Shown here: positions 1 to 5,967 of the stretch, piece by piece
How the letters are laid out: each line of letters opens with the position of its first letter
Position numbering within the stretch: the stretch's first letter is position 1
The notes under the pieces: generated by a model
Told to the model about the DNA's origin: nothing
Database searches by the model: none
What the model saw: only the letters and a program-made list of their open reading frames with translations
Translations under genes and position numbers: made by a program
Assembly: GCA_023429855.1 (NCBI GenBank)
Contig: JAEZDB010000394.1
Coordinates: 1 to 7,164 of the forward strand
Direction of reading: 5' to 3'
Origin: Actinomycetes bacterium
Lineage (GTDB): Bacteria; Actinomycetota; Thermoleophilia; Solirubrobacterales; Solirubrobacteraceae
DNA: 7,164 nt

Positions 1-461
1 GCGCCGAAGACCCCGCGCAGGTCGAGGCGCTCGTCGCCGCGCTCGATGCGCCGCGGCCGCTGCACTCGCTCCTGCGCGATCAGCGCGCGTTCGCTGGCGT
101 GGGCCGCACGTGGTCGGACGAGATCCTCTGGGCGGCGCACCGCTCGCCCTACGGACGCGGCAGCGACCTCACGCCGGAGGAGCGGACTGCGTTCGTGCGC
201 ACCGCACGCGACGTCCTCGACGCCGCCCTGCAGCACTACGAGGCGAAGGTGCCCGCGATCCCGGCGGAGAAGCTCGCAAAACCGGTCAAGGTGCACGGCA
301 AGGAGGGCGAGCCCTGCCCGAGCTGCGGCACGAAGCTGCGCGGCGTGTTCTTCGAGTCGCACACGATCGCGTACTGCCCGAAGGAGCAGACGGGCGGCAA
401 GGTCCTCAAGGACCGCCGGCTTTCGCGCCTGGGGATCGAGGACTCGCTCGACGAGGACTGA
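1..461 (+). CDS. Fpg/Nei-family DNA glycosylase, C-terminal part (5' end outside window)
   Basis: This family of base-excision repair glycosylases/AP lyases removes damaged bases from DNA. The reading frame is open from base 3, so the gene begins outside the window and the N-terminal catalytic proline cannot be seen. The visible ~152 residues start with the helix-two-turn-helix region (HSLLRDQRAFAGVGRTWSDE, about 60-120). The family's usual GxGN is GVGR here, as I recall from actinobacterial members. A C-terminal zinc-finger module follows with spacing C-x2-C-x16-C-x2-E, and a QTGG...DRRLSRL tail that I also associate with actinobacterial homologues. The fourth zinc ligand is Glu instead of Cys (codon gag at about 381-383), and the position of the conserved DNA-contacting Arg in the hairpin (E. 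coli Fpg Arg258) appears to be His. TGA stop at 459-461. It converges on the OYE gene with a 50-bp gap. Family assignment is firm; Fpg versus Nei subtype is open. Confidence 0.9.
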   Translation, partial: AEDPAQVEALVAALDAPRPLHSLLRDQRAFAGVGRTWSDEILWAAHRSPYGRGSDLTPEERTAFVRTARDVLDAALQHYEAKVPAIPAEKLAKPVKVHGKEGEPCPSCGTKLRGVFFESHTIAYCPKEQTGGKVLKDRRLSRLGIEDSLDED

Positions 462-487
462 CGGGCTCCCGCCCAACAGCCCCCGTC
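460..487. terminator. Candidate hairpin between convergent glycosylase and OYE genes
   Basis: GACGGGCT (460-467) can pair with AGCCCCCGTC (478-487) to give an 8-bp stem with a 2-nt bulge and a 10-nt loop. It starts on the last bases of the glycosylase stop codon and lies 25 bp beyond the OYE stop, so it could end transcription from both sides. There is no T-tract on either strand, which keeps confidence low. Confidence 0.3.
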
Positions 488-511
488 GCGCACGTCAGCC
501 AGCGGGTCGGC

Positions 512-1600
512 TCAGCCGGCGGCGACCGGCTCGAGCGCCGGGTAGTCGGTGTAGCCCTTGGCGCCGCCCTGGTAGAAGGTCGACTGGTCGGGCTCGTTCA
601 GCGCCGCGCCCTCCTGGAGGCGTCGCGGCAGGTCGGGGTTGGCGATGAACCGGCGGCCGTAGGCGATCACGTCGGCGGTGCCGTCGGCGACGAGCTTGGC
701 TGCGCCGTCGAGGTCGAACTCCTCCGCGAAGCCCTCGTTGGCGACGATCGTCCCGCCGAAGTGCGCGCGAGCCTGCTCGACGGCGGAGTAGCCGGTGTAG
801 GACTTGGTCTCGAGCACGTGGACGTAGAGCAGGTCGTGCTTGGCGAGCTCCGTGAGCAGCGCGTCGTAGGTGGCGCGAGGGTCGTGCTCGGTGATGTCGT
901 TGAACGGGTGGCCAGGCGAGATGCGGATGCCGGTGCGCTCGGCGCCGATCTCGGCGGCGACGGCCTCGACGACCTCGACGACGAACCGGATGCGGCCGGC
1001 GACGTCGGTGCCGTAGCCGTCGGTGCGCACGTTGGTGTTGTCGGCGAGGAACTGGTGCAGCAGGTAGCCGTTGGCCGCGTGCAGCTCGACGCCGTAGGCG
1101 CCGGCGGCGATCGCCCGGCGGGCCGCGTCGACGTAGTAGCCCTTGACGGTCTCCAGCTCGTCGGTCGCGATCTCGCGCGGCAGCTCGTACGGCTGCTGGC
1201 CGTCGGGCGTGAAGACGGAGCCGTCGGCCGTGACGGCAGACGGCGCCAGCGGCTGCTCGCCCGTGTAATACGAATGCGCGACGCGGCCCGTGTGCATCAG
1301 CTGCACGACGAGCTTGCCGTCGCCCGCGGCTGCCACCGCCTGCGCGACCTGGGCCCAGCCGGCCTGCTGCTCGTCGTTGTGAAGCCCTGCCGTGTCGAGG
1401 TAGCCCTGGCCGTTGGCCGACGGCTGCGTGCCCTCGGTGATCACAAACGCTGCGCTAGCGCGCTGCGCGTAGTACTCGGCGTTCAGCGCGCCGGGCACCG
1501 TGCCCACCGCGCGGTTCCGCGTCAGCGGCGCCAGCGCGATCCGGTGCCGGAGCGTGAGCTGGCCGTGGGTGTAGGGCTGAAACAGGGGGTCGTGCGGCAT
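512..1600 (-). CDS. Old Yellow Enzyme family FMN-dependent alkene reductase (NADH:flavin oxidoreductase)
   Basis: A 362-aa cytoplasmic TIM-barrel flavoenzyme of the NemA/XenB/PETNR type. The family uses NAD(P)H to reduce activated C=C bonds, nitro compounds or other electrophiles; the physiological substrate cannot be read from sequence. Visible landmarks are LAPLTRNR with the FMN-contacting Thr27, Q100 in VVQLMHTGR, the substrate-binding pair H174/N177 in HAANGYL with Tyr179, Arg226 in IRISPG, and AYGRRFIANPDL (313-324) closing the phosphate site. Residue 102 is Met where PETNR has Trp, and the family's usual YGGSxxNR is YGTDVAGR. The chosen ATG (1598-1600) is preceded by AAAGGA at normal spacing, the only clear Shine-Dalgarno sequence in the window, and the family N-terminus starts right there. 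The frame stays open upstream to 2455, but that extension is antisense to the peroxiredoxin and is not family sequence. TGA stop at 512-514. Confidence 0.95.
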   Translation of the reverse strand: MPHDPLFQPYTHGQLTLRHRIALAPLTRNRAVGTVPGALNAEYYAQRASAAFVITEGTQPSANGQGYLDTAGLHNDEQQAGWAQVAQAVAAAGDGKLVVQLMHTGRVAHSYYTGEQPLAPSAVTADGSVFTPDGQQPYELPREIATDELETVKGYYVDAARRAIAAGAYGVELHAANGYLLHQFLADNTNVRTDGYGTDVAGRIRFVVEVVEAVAAEIGAERTGIRISPGHPFNDITEHDPRATYDALLTELAKHDLLYVHVLETKSYTGYSAVEQARAHFGGTIVANEGFAEEFDLDGAAKLVADGTADVIAYGRRFIANPDLPRRLQEGAALNEPDQSTFYQGGAKGYTDYPALEPVAAG

Positions 1601-1630
1601 GAGGTCCTTTGCTTTCCGTGGCAAGCGAAG

Positions 1631-1648
1631 TCGTTGCTTGCGCAACGA
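1631..1648. promoter_or_regulatory. 18-bp inverted repeat in the OYE promoter (candidate operator)
   Basis: TCGTTGC-TTGC-GCAACGA is a perfect 7-bp inverted repeat with a 4-bp centre. It nests a perfect TTGCGCAA palindrome (1638-1645), and an overlapping pair GCAAGC (1621-1626)/GCTTGC (1636-1641) reuses the same half-sites. It overlaps a TAnnnT box on the minus strand (TATCGT, bases 1650 down to 1645), so a bound regulator would block the OYE promoter. OYE genes are often controlled by TetR-type (NemR-like) or MarR/HxlR-type repressors; which one acts here is unknown. If transcribed it could also fold with a GCAA tetraloop. Confidence 0.5.
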
Positions 1649-1693
1649 TAGGAACTCATGCGCGACGCTCCGAGTGCATTGGCGCCAGGTGGG

Positions 1694-1709
1694 CGTCGGT
1701 CTGCCGACG
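1694..1709. repeat. Second inverted repeat in the OYE-peroxiredoxin intergenic region
   Basis: CGTCGG-TCTG-CCGACG is a perfect 6-bp inverted repeat with a 4-bp centre, about 56 bp upstream of the peroxiredoxin -10 box and 45 bp from the first palindrome. It could be a regulator site for either divergent gene. In DNA this GC-rich, short inverted repeats also occur by chance. Confidence 0.3.
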
Positions 1710-1764
1710 TCACGTCGTAGGCGGCTCACCGGCCGAACTGCACTGGGTTGCGGCGCCGTGCCGC

Positions 1765-1770
1765 TAGCCT
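1765..1770 (+). promoter_or_regulatory. Candidate -10 box for the peroxiredoxin gene (leaderless spacing)
   Basis: TAGCCT matches TAnnnT and ends 7 nt before the ATG at 1778. With transcription starting about 7 nt after the -10 box, the mRNA would begin at or near the start codon. No Shine-Dalgarno sequence is present, which fits a leaderless transcript. I see no convincing -35. Confidence 0.5.
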
Positions 1771-1777
1771 CGACCGC

Positions 1778-2254
1778 ATGATCGAGACCGGAGCCGCTGC
1801 ACCTGACTTCACGCTGCCCGACGCCGACGGCAACCCGGTCACGCTCTCGGACTCCGCAGGCTCGTGGCGGGTCGTCTACTTCTACCCCAAGGCCGACACG
1901 CCGGGCTGCACCACGCAGGCGTGCGGCATCCGCGATCACCGCGACGACTACGCAGCGCGCGGCGCGGTCGTCTACGGCATCTCGCCCGACCCCGTGGGCA
2001 AGGTCAAGAAGTTCCACGACAAGCAGTCGCTGAACTTCACGCTCCTTGCCGACGAGGACCACGCCGTCTGCGACGAGTACGGCGTGTGGGTCGAGAAGTC
2101 GATGTATGGCAAGACCTACTGGGGTGCGCAGCGCGCGACCTTCCTTGTCGACCCTGAGGGCGTCGTCCGGCACGTCATCCCGAAGGCCAGCCCCAAGACG
2201 CACGACGACGACGTCCTCGCCAAGCTCGACGAGCTGACCGGGGCAGCGGCCTGA
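1778..2254 (+). CDS. bcp: Peroxiredoxin, PrxQ/BCP type (thioredoxin-dependent thiol peroxidase)
   Basis: A 158-aa cytoplasmic thiol peroxidase that reduces hydrogen peroxide and organic hydroperoxides using thioredoxin-type reductants. It is full length for the PrxQ subfamily. The active-site motif is KADTPGCTTQAC, with peroxidatic Cys44 (Thr41 and Pro42 before it) and resolving Cys49 five residues on in the same helix, the atypical 2-Cys arrangement of PrxQ. The conserved Arg119 lies in GAQRATFLVD, and W115 fits the usual YxG..RxTFL region. An additional Cys98 is present. The frame is open 10 codons further upstream, but the ATG at 1778 gives the family-typical start (IETGAAAPDFTLPD) and sits 7 nt behind a TAnnnT box. 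It is divergent from the OYE gene with a 177-bp gap, so co-regulation in an electrophile/peroxide response is plausible but unproven. Confidence 0.95.
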   Translation: MIETGAAAPDFTLPDADGNPVTLSDSAGSWRVVYFYPKADTPGCTTQACGIRDHRDDYAARGAVVYGISPDPVGKVKKFHDKQSLNFTLLADEDHAVCDEYGVWVEKSMYGKTYWGAQRATFLVDPEGVVRHVIPKASPKTHDDDVLAKLDELTGAAA

Positions 2255-2258
2255 GCGC

Positions 2259-2465
2259 ATGCGCCGTCGTTTTCTCCCTCTCGCGGCCGCCTTCTCGATG
2301 ATGGCCGCGGCCGCCGAGGACCAGACGAACGGCTCAGGCCGCGAGACGGCAGGCCCACATCCGCGCGGCGAGCGGCATACGCCCGACGGCGATCCGCTGG
2401 CAGCGCTGCGCGCGGTCGCCAAGGCAAACGGCAGCGACCGCGCTGCCGACAGCACCGCGGCCTAG
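2259..2465 (+). CDS. Hypothetical 68-aa exported-type small protein (doubtful)
   Basis: This ORF starts 4 nt after the peroxiredoxin stop and could be translationally coupled to it. The product begins with three Arg and a short hydrophobic Ala/Leu/Met stretch (residues 5-19) ending in an AAAAE-like site, which resembles a signal peptide. A polar tail without recognisable domain follows. Third-position G/C is about 81% by my count, lower than expected for a typical gene here. No Shine-Dalgarno sequence is visible. Its 3' part (2421-2448) coincides with a strong hairpin terminator for the opposite strand, which argues against constrained coding. I recognise no family; it may be spurious or a small lineage-specific protein. 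Confidence 0.35.
   Translation: MRRRFLPLAAAFSMMAAAAEDQTNGSGRETAGPHPRGERHTPDGDPLAALRAVAKANGSDRAADSTAA
2421..2448 (-). terminator. Rho-independent-like terminator of the ELWxxDGT repeat gene
   Basis: Read on the minus strand, CGGCAGCG-CGGT-CGCTGCCG forms a perfect 8-bp GC-rich stem with a 4-nt loop (2429-2448), followed directly by TTTGCCTT. It begins 34 bp past the TAA stop at 2483. Hairpin, short loop and T-rich 3' flank together fit an intrinsic terminator; the T-run is interrupted. It lies inside the doubtful 68-aa ORF on the other strand. Confidence 0.6.
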
Positions 2466-2482
2466 CGGGCCTGCTCGTCTCC

Positions 2483-5107
2483 TTACTTCGGCAGTTTCAT
2501 GCCGAACAGCTGGGTGCCGGAGGTCCCGTCGTCGGCGGAGAACAGCACCTTGCCACTGGCGAACATGAAGTTGTCCGGGAAGCTCGAGCCCGCGCCGGGC
2601 CAGAGGTCGGCCAGGCGCCGCGGCTTGCCGCGTGGGCTACGCAGCCTCCAAAGTTCCCAGTCCTCGGGCGACGTGAACAGCAGCGTCCGGCCACGGCCAG
2701 CGAGCCGATACGCCGAGAAGTACCCGTCAGGGCCTTTGACTTTGCGGGTGGTGGAGCGGGTCCCGCCCGTCGACCAGAGCACCGAGGAGTTCGTGAACCA
2801 GAGGCGGTTCCCCAGCTGCACGCCGGGCTCGAGTGCGTCGCCGCCAATCTTGGCGGCAAGGCGACGCGTGCCGCGGCGGGTGCCGTCGGACGACCACAGC
2901 TGAGGCTGGTCGTCGACGACTGACGTATAGAGGACCGTGCCCGCCGGGCCTGGAATGGCGGCGGGGCGCGGCTTGGCGTTGCCGTCGGAGCGGTCGCCGA
3001 TCATCGAAGGCGTGGTGACGGTGCCGACGCGACGCGTGCCGCGCGCCGAACCGGTGGAACTCCAAAGCTGCTGCTCGTGGCTCTCGTACGGCTCCTCGCC
3101 CCAGTTTTCGTCGGTCGTGAACAGGACGCGGTTTCCCGTTGCTGCAAGCGGCACGGCGGACTCGTCCTGGGCGCTTGACGCCCGCACCCGTCGGGTGCCC
3201 CTCGCTGTGCCGTCGGTGCGCCAGAGCGCAAAGCCGCCCTTGGCGTCGTAGCCCTGGAAGTAGACGGCGCGACGTGTGGCGACGAGTGCGAAGGACCATT
3301 GCGGTGACTCGCCCGACTTCCTCGGAAGGCGGTGCAAGGTGGTCCAGCGGCCCGTGGTCACGTCCTGCGCGGTGATCGCATATCCCTTGGATCCTGCGTG
3401 CCAGTGGCGCAGGATCCGGCGCCCGATGCGCACGCTGCCGCCGTCTCCAGCTGGGCTGCCCTCCGGCGTGGAGACGCGGCGGGTGCCCTTCGCGGTGCCG
3501 TCGGTCTGCCAGACCTCCGAGCCGGCGTCGCCGAATCGCGGGAGCTGGAACACGACGAGGCGACCAACTCGCACGACGTCTCGCGGGCCGATCCCGGCCG
3601 GCAGCGGCTGAAGAAGGCGCGTGCCGCGCCTCGAGCCGTCGCTGGTCCAGAGCCCGCCCTTTCCGAAGTCGTCGGCGACGGCGAACAAAGCCCGGCCGCG
3701 CAGCGTCGCAAGCGCTTGGATGTTGTTGCCGGTCGGCTTCGTCGCGATGTCGCGCACGAGCTTCGTGCCGCCGGGCGTGCCGTCGGCGCGCCAGAGTTCG
3801 CGGCCGTGCTCGTCGGTTGCGGCGAACAACAGCGCGTTGCCAAGGCGAGCCATGCCGTTGTTCTCCGTGAGGTAGGTAGCGGCCGGCGCCGTGCTGAACA
3901 CACGGGTGCCAGCGGCGGTACCGTCGGTCTGCCAGATCGCTGAGTCGACGGAGAAGTAGAGGGTGTCGCCGAGCAGGGCGACGTGGCGGACGGGGCCTCC
4001 GGTTTCGTGGTCGTAGAGCTTCGCGGTGCCCGCCTGGGTTCCGTCGGTGCACCAGAGGTCGTTGTCGGTGCCCTCGACGAAGCACAGCTTGCTGCCCAGG
4101 GCCGTCAAACGCCGCGCGTCGAACCCGGTGGCCGTGCCGGCCTCTGGCCTCAGCTCAAGGGGTGCGCCGTCGCGGATGCCGATTAGCGCGCTGGGGAAGA
4201 GCGTGGACAGATAGAGGGTTCCGTTGGTCGTCGCGACCTCGCTGGGTTGTTTCGACGCGGGGCTCGGCGTGGCGTCGAGGACGGCTTTCGTTCCGGTCTC
4301 GGTGCCGTCGGTTGCCCACAGCTCGGTGCCGGTCGCGGTGGTCTCTCCCCGGAAGTAGGCCTGGTCGCCAGACACGCTGAGGATTGATGCGCTCTTCAGC
4401 CCGGCGGACGCGCCGATGCGATGGGCCTCGTCGCCGCTCACGCTCGTCGTCCAGAGCTCCGGCTCGGGCTGGCCGAAGCTGTACCGCACGAAGACGATCC
4501 GGCCGTTGCCGAGGAGCGCGAAACTGCTGCCGAGCCTGACCGGCACGGTGGCGGCGCGTCGTGGTGCGATGCCCGGCCGCACCGCCCAGACCGATTGCTC
4601 GATCTGGTTGTAGTTCGCGTCTTCGGCGGCTGCGAGCACGATCAGCTCACCCGCGTGGACGCCGAGGATCTGCGCGTTCCAACGCTGCCCCGGGAAGGGT
4701 CCGAGCGTGATGGGCACGGTGCCTGCTTCGGTGCCGTCGGTCTGCCAGAGGTTGCTCTGCAACTTGCGCGACCCGGTCTGGAAGAAGAGCGTGCTGCCGA
4801 GCGCCGTCAAGTTCGATGGATTGGCGCCTTCGTCGTCGCCCGGCAGCAGGTCTTTGACGAGTCGCGTGCCGGCCTCGGTGCCGTCGGTGCGGTAGAGCTC
4901 GTGCCAGATGCCTTGGTCGTCGCGTCCTGACGGAGCCGCCGCGAAGTAACCGACGTTGCCGGCGACGACGATCTGTCCGGGATTGCTGCCGACCGTGCGG
5001 GCGCTGAAGCTCTTCACGAGCGAGACGGGGCGGTTGGCGGCGTCGGTCGGCGGCGCGGTGGTCAGCGCCAGGCCGAGGGCAAGCGCTACGAGGAGCGAAC
5101 GGAACAT
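2483..5107 (-). CDS. Exported ELWxxDGT-repeat protein (18 units, likely beta-propeller)
   Basis: An 874-aa protein with a Sec-type signal peptide (Arg3, hydrophobic core 5-15, likely cleavage after Ala23 or Ala24) and no C-terminal anchor or sorting motif, so probably secreted. Residues 26-874 parse entirely into 18 tandem units of 40-56 residues, each with a strand like LTALGxxLFF and then the ELWxTDGTxAGT turn. Twelve units keep the motif (ends near residues 81, 130, 273, 361, 401, 448, 496, 542, 638, 691, 747, 787). Units 3, 4, 6, 12, 17 and 18 are degenerate. The N-terminus starts with the strand that normally follows DGTxxGT and the C-terminus stops just after its turn, as expected for a closed propeller ring. 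Function of the repeat family is unknown to me; binding or surface roles are inference. The start is the ATG at 5105-5107, where the signal peptide begins; the open frame upstream to 6100 is antisense-frame noise across the TetR gene. No Shine-Dalgarno; a perfect hairpin abuts the ATG. Confidence 0.9.
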   Translation of the reverse strand: MFRSLLVALALGLALTTAPPTDAANRPVSLVKSFSARTVGSNPGQIVVAGNVGYFAAAPSGRDDQGIWHELYRTDGTEAGTRLVKDLLPGDDEGANPSNLTALGSTLFFQTGSRKLQSNLWQTDGTEAGTVPITLGPFPGQRWNAQILGVHAGELIVLAAAEDANYNQIEQSVWAVRPGIAPRRAATVPVRLGSSFALLGNGRIVFVRYSFGQPEPELWTTSVSGDEAHRIGASAGLKSASILSVSGDQAYFRGETTATGTELWATDGTETGTKAVLDATPSPASKQPSEVATTNGTLYLSTLFPSALIGIRDGAPLELRPEAGTATGFDARRLTALGSKLCFVEGTDNDLWCTDGTQAGTAKLYDHETGGPVRHVALLGDTLYFSVDSAIWQTDGTAAGTRVFSTAPAATYLTENNGMARLGNALLFAATDEHGRELWRADGTPGGTKLVRDIATKPTGNNIQALATLRGRALFAVADDFGKGGLWTSDGSRRGTRLLQPLPAGIGPRDVVRVGRLVVFQLPRFGDAGSEVWQTDGTAKGTRRVSTPEGSPAGDGGSVRIGRRILRHWHAGSKGYAITAQDVTTGRWTTLHRLPRKSGESPQWSFALVATRRAVYFQGYDAKGGFALWRTDGTARGTRRVRASSAQDESAVPLAATGNRVLFTTDENWGEEPYESHEQQLWSSTGSARGTRRVGTVTTPSMIGDRSDGNAKPRPAAIPGPAGTVLYTSVVDDQPQLWSSDGTRRGTRRLAAKIGGDALEPGVQLGNRLWFTNSSVLWSTGGTRSTTRKVKGPDGYFSAYRLAGRGRTLLFTSPEDWELWRLRSPRGKPRRLADLWPGAGSSFPDNFMFASGKVLFSADDGTSGTQLFGMKLPK
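2486..5032 (-). repeat. Tandem array of 18 ELWxxDGT-type units
   Basis: The array is protein-level and fills the mature part of the gene. DNA-level identity is short: the 16-mer CCGTCGGTCTGCCAGA (plus-strand reading, encoding the WQTDG core) occurs exactly at 3498-3513, 3921-3936 and 4734-4749. Units have therefore diverged well beyond recent duplication. The array divides at about base 3764 into nine N-terminal units with acidic or neutral motif ends (EAGT, ETGT, QAGT, AAGT, PGGT) and nine C-terminal units with basic ends (RRGT, AKGT, ARGT, RSTT). Confidence 0.8.
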
Positions 5108-5127
5108 GCTGGCGCTAACGCGCCAGC
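5108..5127 (-). promoter_or_regulatory. Perfect hairpin immediately before the ELWxxDGT gene start codon
   Basis: On the minus strand GCTGGCGC-GTTA-GCGCCAGC is an 8-bp perfect inverted repeat with a 4-nt loop whose last base touches the ATG. In mRNA it would occupy exactly the ribosome-binding position, and no Shine-Dalgarno sequence is present. It could be a translational control hairpin, or a DNA operator if transcription starts close to the ATG. The upstream spacer also holds two direct copies of GCGGTCGC (plus-strand reading, 5140-5147 and 5168-5175). Confidence 0.5.
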
Positions 5128-5199
5128 GCGAAGGAAGTTGCGGTCGCGGGATGCAGGACGTTGCGCAGCGGTCGCCTGGGTGAGGCTGCGGCCTGCGTT

Positions 5200-5781
5200 C
5201 TACGTCGGCTTGTTGCCCGTGTCGAGGCCGGCGACGAGCGCCTGGATGCCGGCGGTCCAGACGGCGTCGAGGTCGAAGCCGGGTGGGAATCGCGCGTTGA
5301 GCTCGAGGTCGACCATGCCGTGGGAAAACGCCCACAGCGACACGCTCAGCTTCGGGCACGGGCCGGCATGCTCGCGGATCGGGCCGGCCGCGTAGTTCTC
5401 GGCGGCGGCCACGTCGGGAGCGTCGCGGTCGAGGTCGCGCGACATGAGCAGGCGGTACAGCGCCGGGTGGGCCAGGGCCCACTCGCGGAAGCTGCGCGCG
5501 ATGACGGTGATCGGCTCGTCGTCGCTGACGGCGAGCTGCGCCCGGATGTAGTCGCCTTGGTCGTAGAGGCCGGCGGCGATGACCGCGTTCTCGACGGCGC
5601 GCTTGTCGGCGAAGTGCTCGTAGAGCGACGCGGCGCGGATACCGAGCTGCGCCGCGATATTGCGCATCGACAGAGCACCGAGCCCCTCGGCTTCGAGCAG
5701 GTTGCGCGCGGCGGCGGCGATCTCCGCGGCGCGTGGGCTGAGCGACACGCGGGAGTCTTGGTCGGGCAACACCGAAGTCAC
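5200..5781 (-). CDS. TetR/AcrR-family transcriptional regulator
   Basis: A 193-aa DNA-binding repressor-type protein. The N-terminal TetR domain is clear: helix 1 around residues 17-33 (RAAEIAAAARNLLEAEG) and the helix-turn-helix at about 36-57 (ALSMRNIAAQLGIRAASLYEHF), followed by DKRAVENAV. The C-terminal ligand domain contains LWAFSHGMVDLE (149-160), resembling the WHG-type C-terminal domain found in some TetR proteins; the ligand is unknown. The start is a GTG (5779-5781) with no Shine-Dalgarno sequence; a second in-frame GTG at residue 4 is possible. Stop TAG at 5200-5202. It is 92 bp upstream of the exported repeat-protein gene on the same strand, so the pair may be co-transcribed or the regulator may act on it. 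A candidate operator lies about 30 bp upstream of its own start, suggesting autoregulation. Confidence 0.92.
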   Translation of the reverse strand: MTSVLPDQDSRVSLSPRAAEIAAAARNLLEAEGLGALSMRNIAAQLGIRAASLYEHFADKRAVENAVIAAGLYDQGDYIRAQLAVSDDEPITVIARSFREWALAHPALYRLLMSRDLDRDAPDVAAAENYAAGPIREHAGPCPKLSVSLWAFSHGMVDLELNARFPPGFDLDAVWTAGIQALVAGLDTGNKPT

Positions 5782-5790
5782 GACCAGCGA

Positions 5791-5796
5791 AGGGTA
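5791..5796 (-). promoter_or_regulatory. Candidate -10 box of the TetR gene
   Basis: Minus-strand TACCCT matches TAnnnT and ends 9 nt before the GTG start, allowing a leader of only about 2 nt. It is slightly longer spaced than the other start-proximal boxes in this window, so it is the weaker example. Confidence 0.35.
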
Positions 5797-5812
5797 GAAC
5801 CGCGGAATATTG

Positions 5813-5824
5813 GTACGAGCGTAC
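5813..5824. promoter_or_regulatory. Candidate TetR operator (autoregulatory)
   Basis: GTACG-AG-CGTAC is a perfect inverted repeat of 5-bp half-sites around a 2-bp centre, and overlaps the perfect palindrome GCGTACGC (5819-5826). It covers the expected -35 region relative to the TACCCT box, where a TetR-family repressor would block transcription of its own gene. Assignment to this TetR protein rests on position only. Confidence 0.45.
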
Positions 5825-5940
5825 GCAACCGTTCGCGCACGCCATGTTGCCCCACCGTCGGGTGACGACCCTTTGCGGGATGGCGCAAACGCGCGCTGGT
5901 CTGGTGGCCGCGCGCCCGATCGGGTGACGGCCGCTGGGTG

Positions 5941-5956
5941 CCTGCCCCCGTGCAGG
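5941..5956 (-). terminator. Weak candidate hairpin after the GRDP-like gene
   Basis: CCTGC/GCAGG form a 5-bp stem with a 6-nt loop, 11 bp beyond the stop codon of the minus-strand gene ending at 5968. There is no T-tract. A perfect palindrome CCCGATCGGG (5915-5924) follows further on. The remainder of the 186-bp gap 5782-5967 holds the TetR promoter region and nothing else I can name. Confidence 0.25.
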
Positions 5957-5967
5957 AAGCGTCGCCG

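Noticed and set aside
110..1651. 513-aa plus-strand ORF opposite the OYE gene
   Set aside because: Low-complexity Val/Arg/Ala/Gly/Leu/Asp composition typical of an antisense shadow. The minus-strand frame has all the OYE active-site motifs.
1601..2455. Upstream extension of the OYE reading frame (total 647 aa)
   Set aside because: It runs antisense through the whole peroxiredoxin gene, carries no family sequence and ignores the ATG with a Shine-Dalgarno sequence at 1600. Open antisense frames are expected in GC-rich DNA.
3498..4749. Three exact 16-bp repeats suggestive of an interspersed element
   Set aside because: They fall in the same codon phase on the WQTDG core of repeat units and are explained by protein-repeat conservation.
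5140..5175. Two direct GCGGTCGC copies upstream of the repeat-protein gene
   Set aside because: Only 8 bp in very GC-rich DNA and not placed relative to an identifiable promoter. Mentioned with the hairpin but not called as a site.
5844..5927. 27-codon ATG ORF divergent from the TetR gene
   Set aside because: No TAnnnT box at leaderless spacing, no Shine-Dalgarno sequence, no hydrophobic or other coherent pattern, and the stop falls just beyond a palindrome. Too weak to call.
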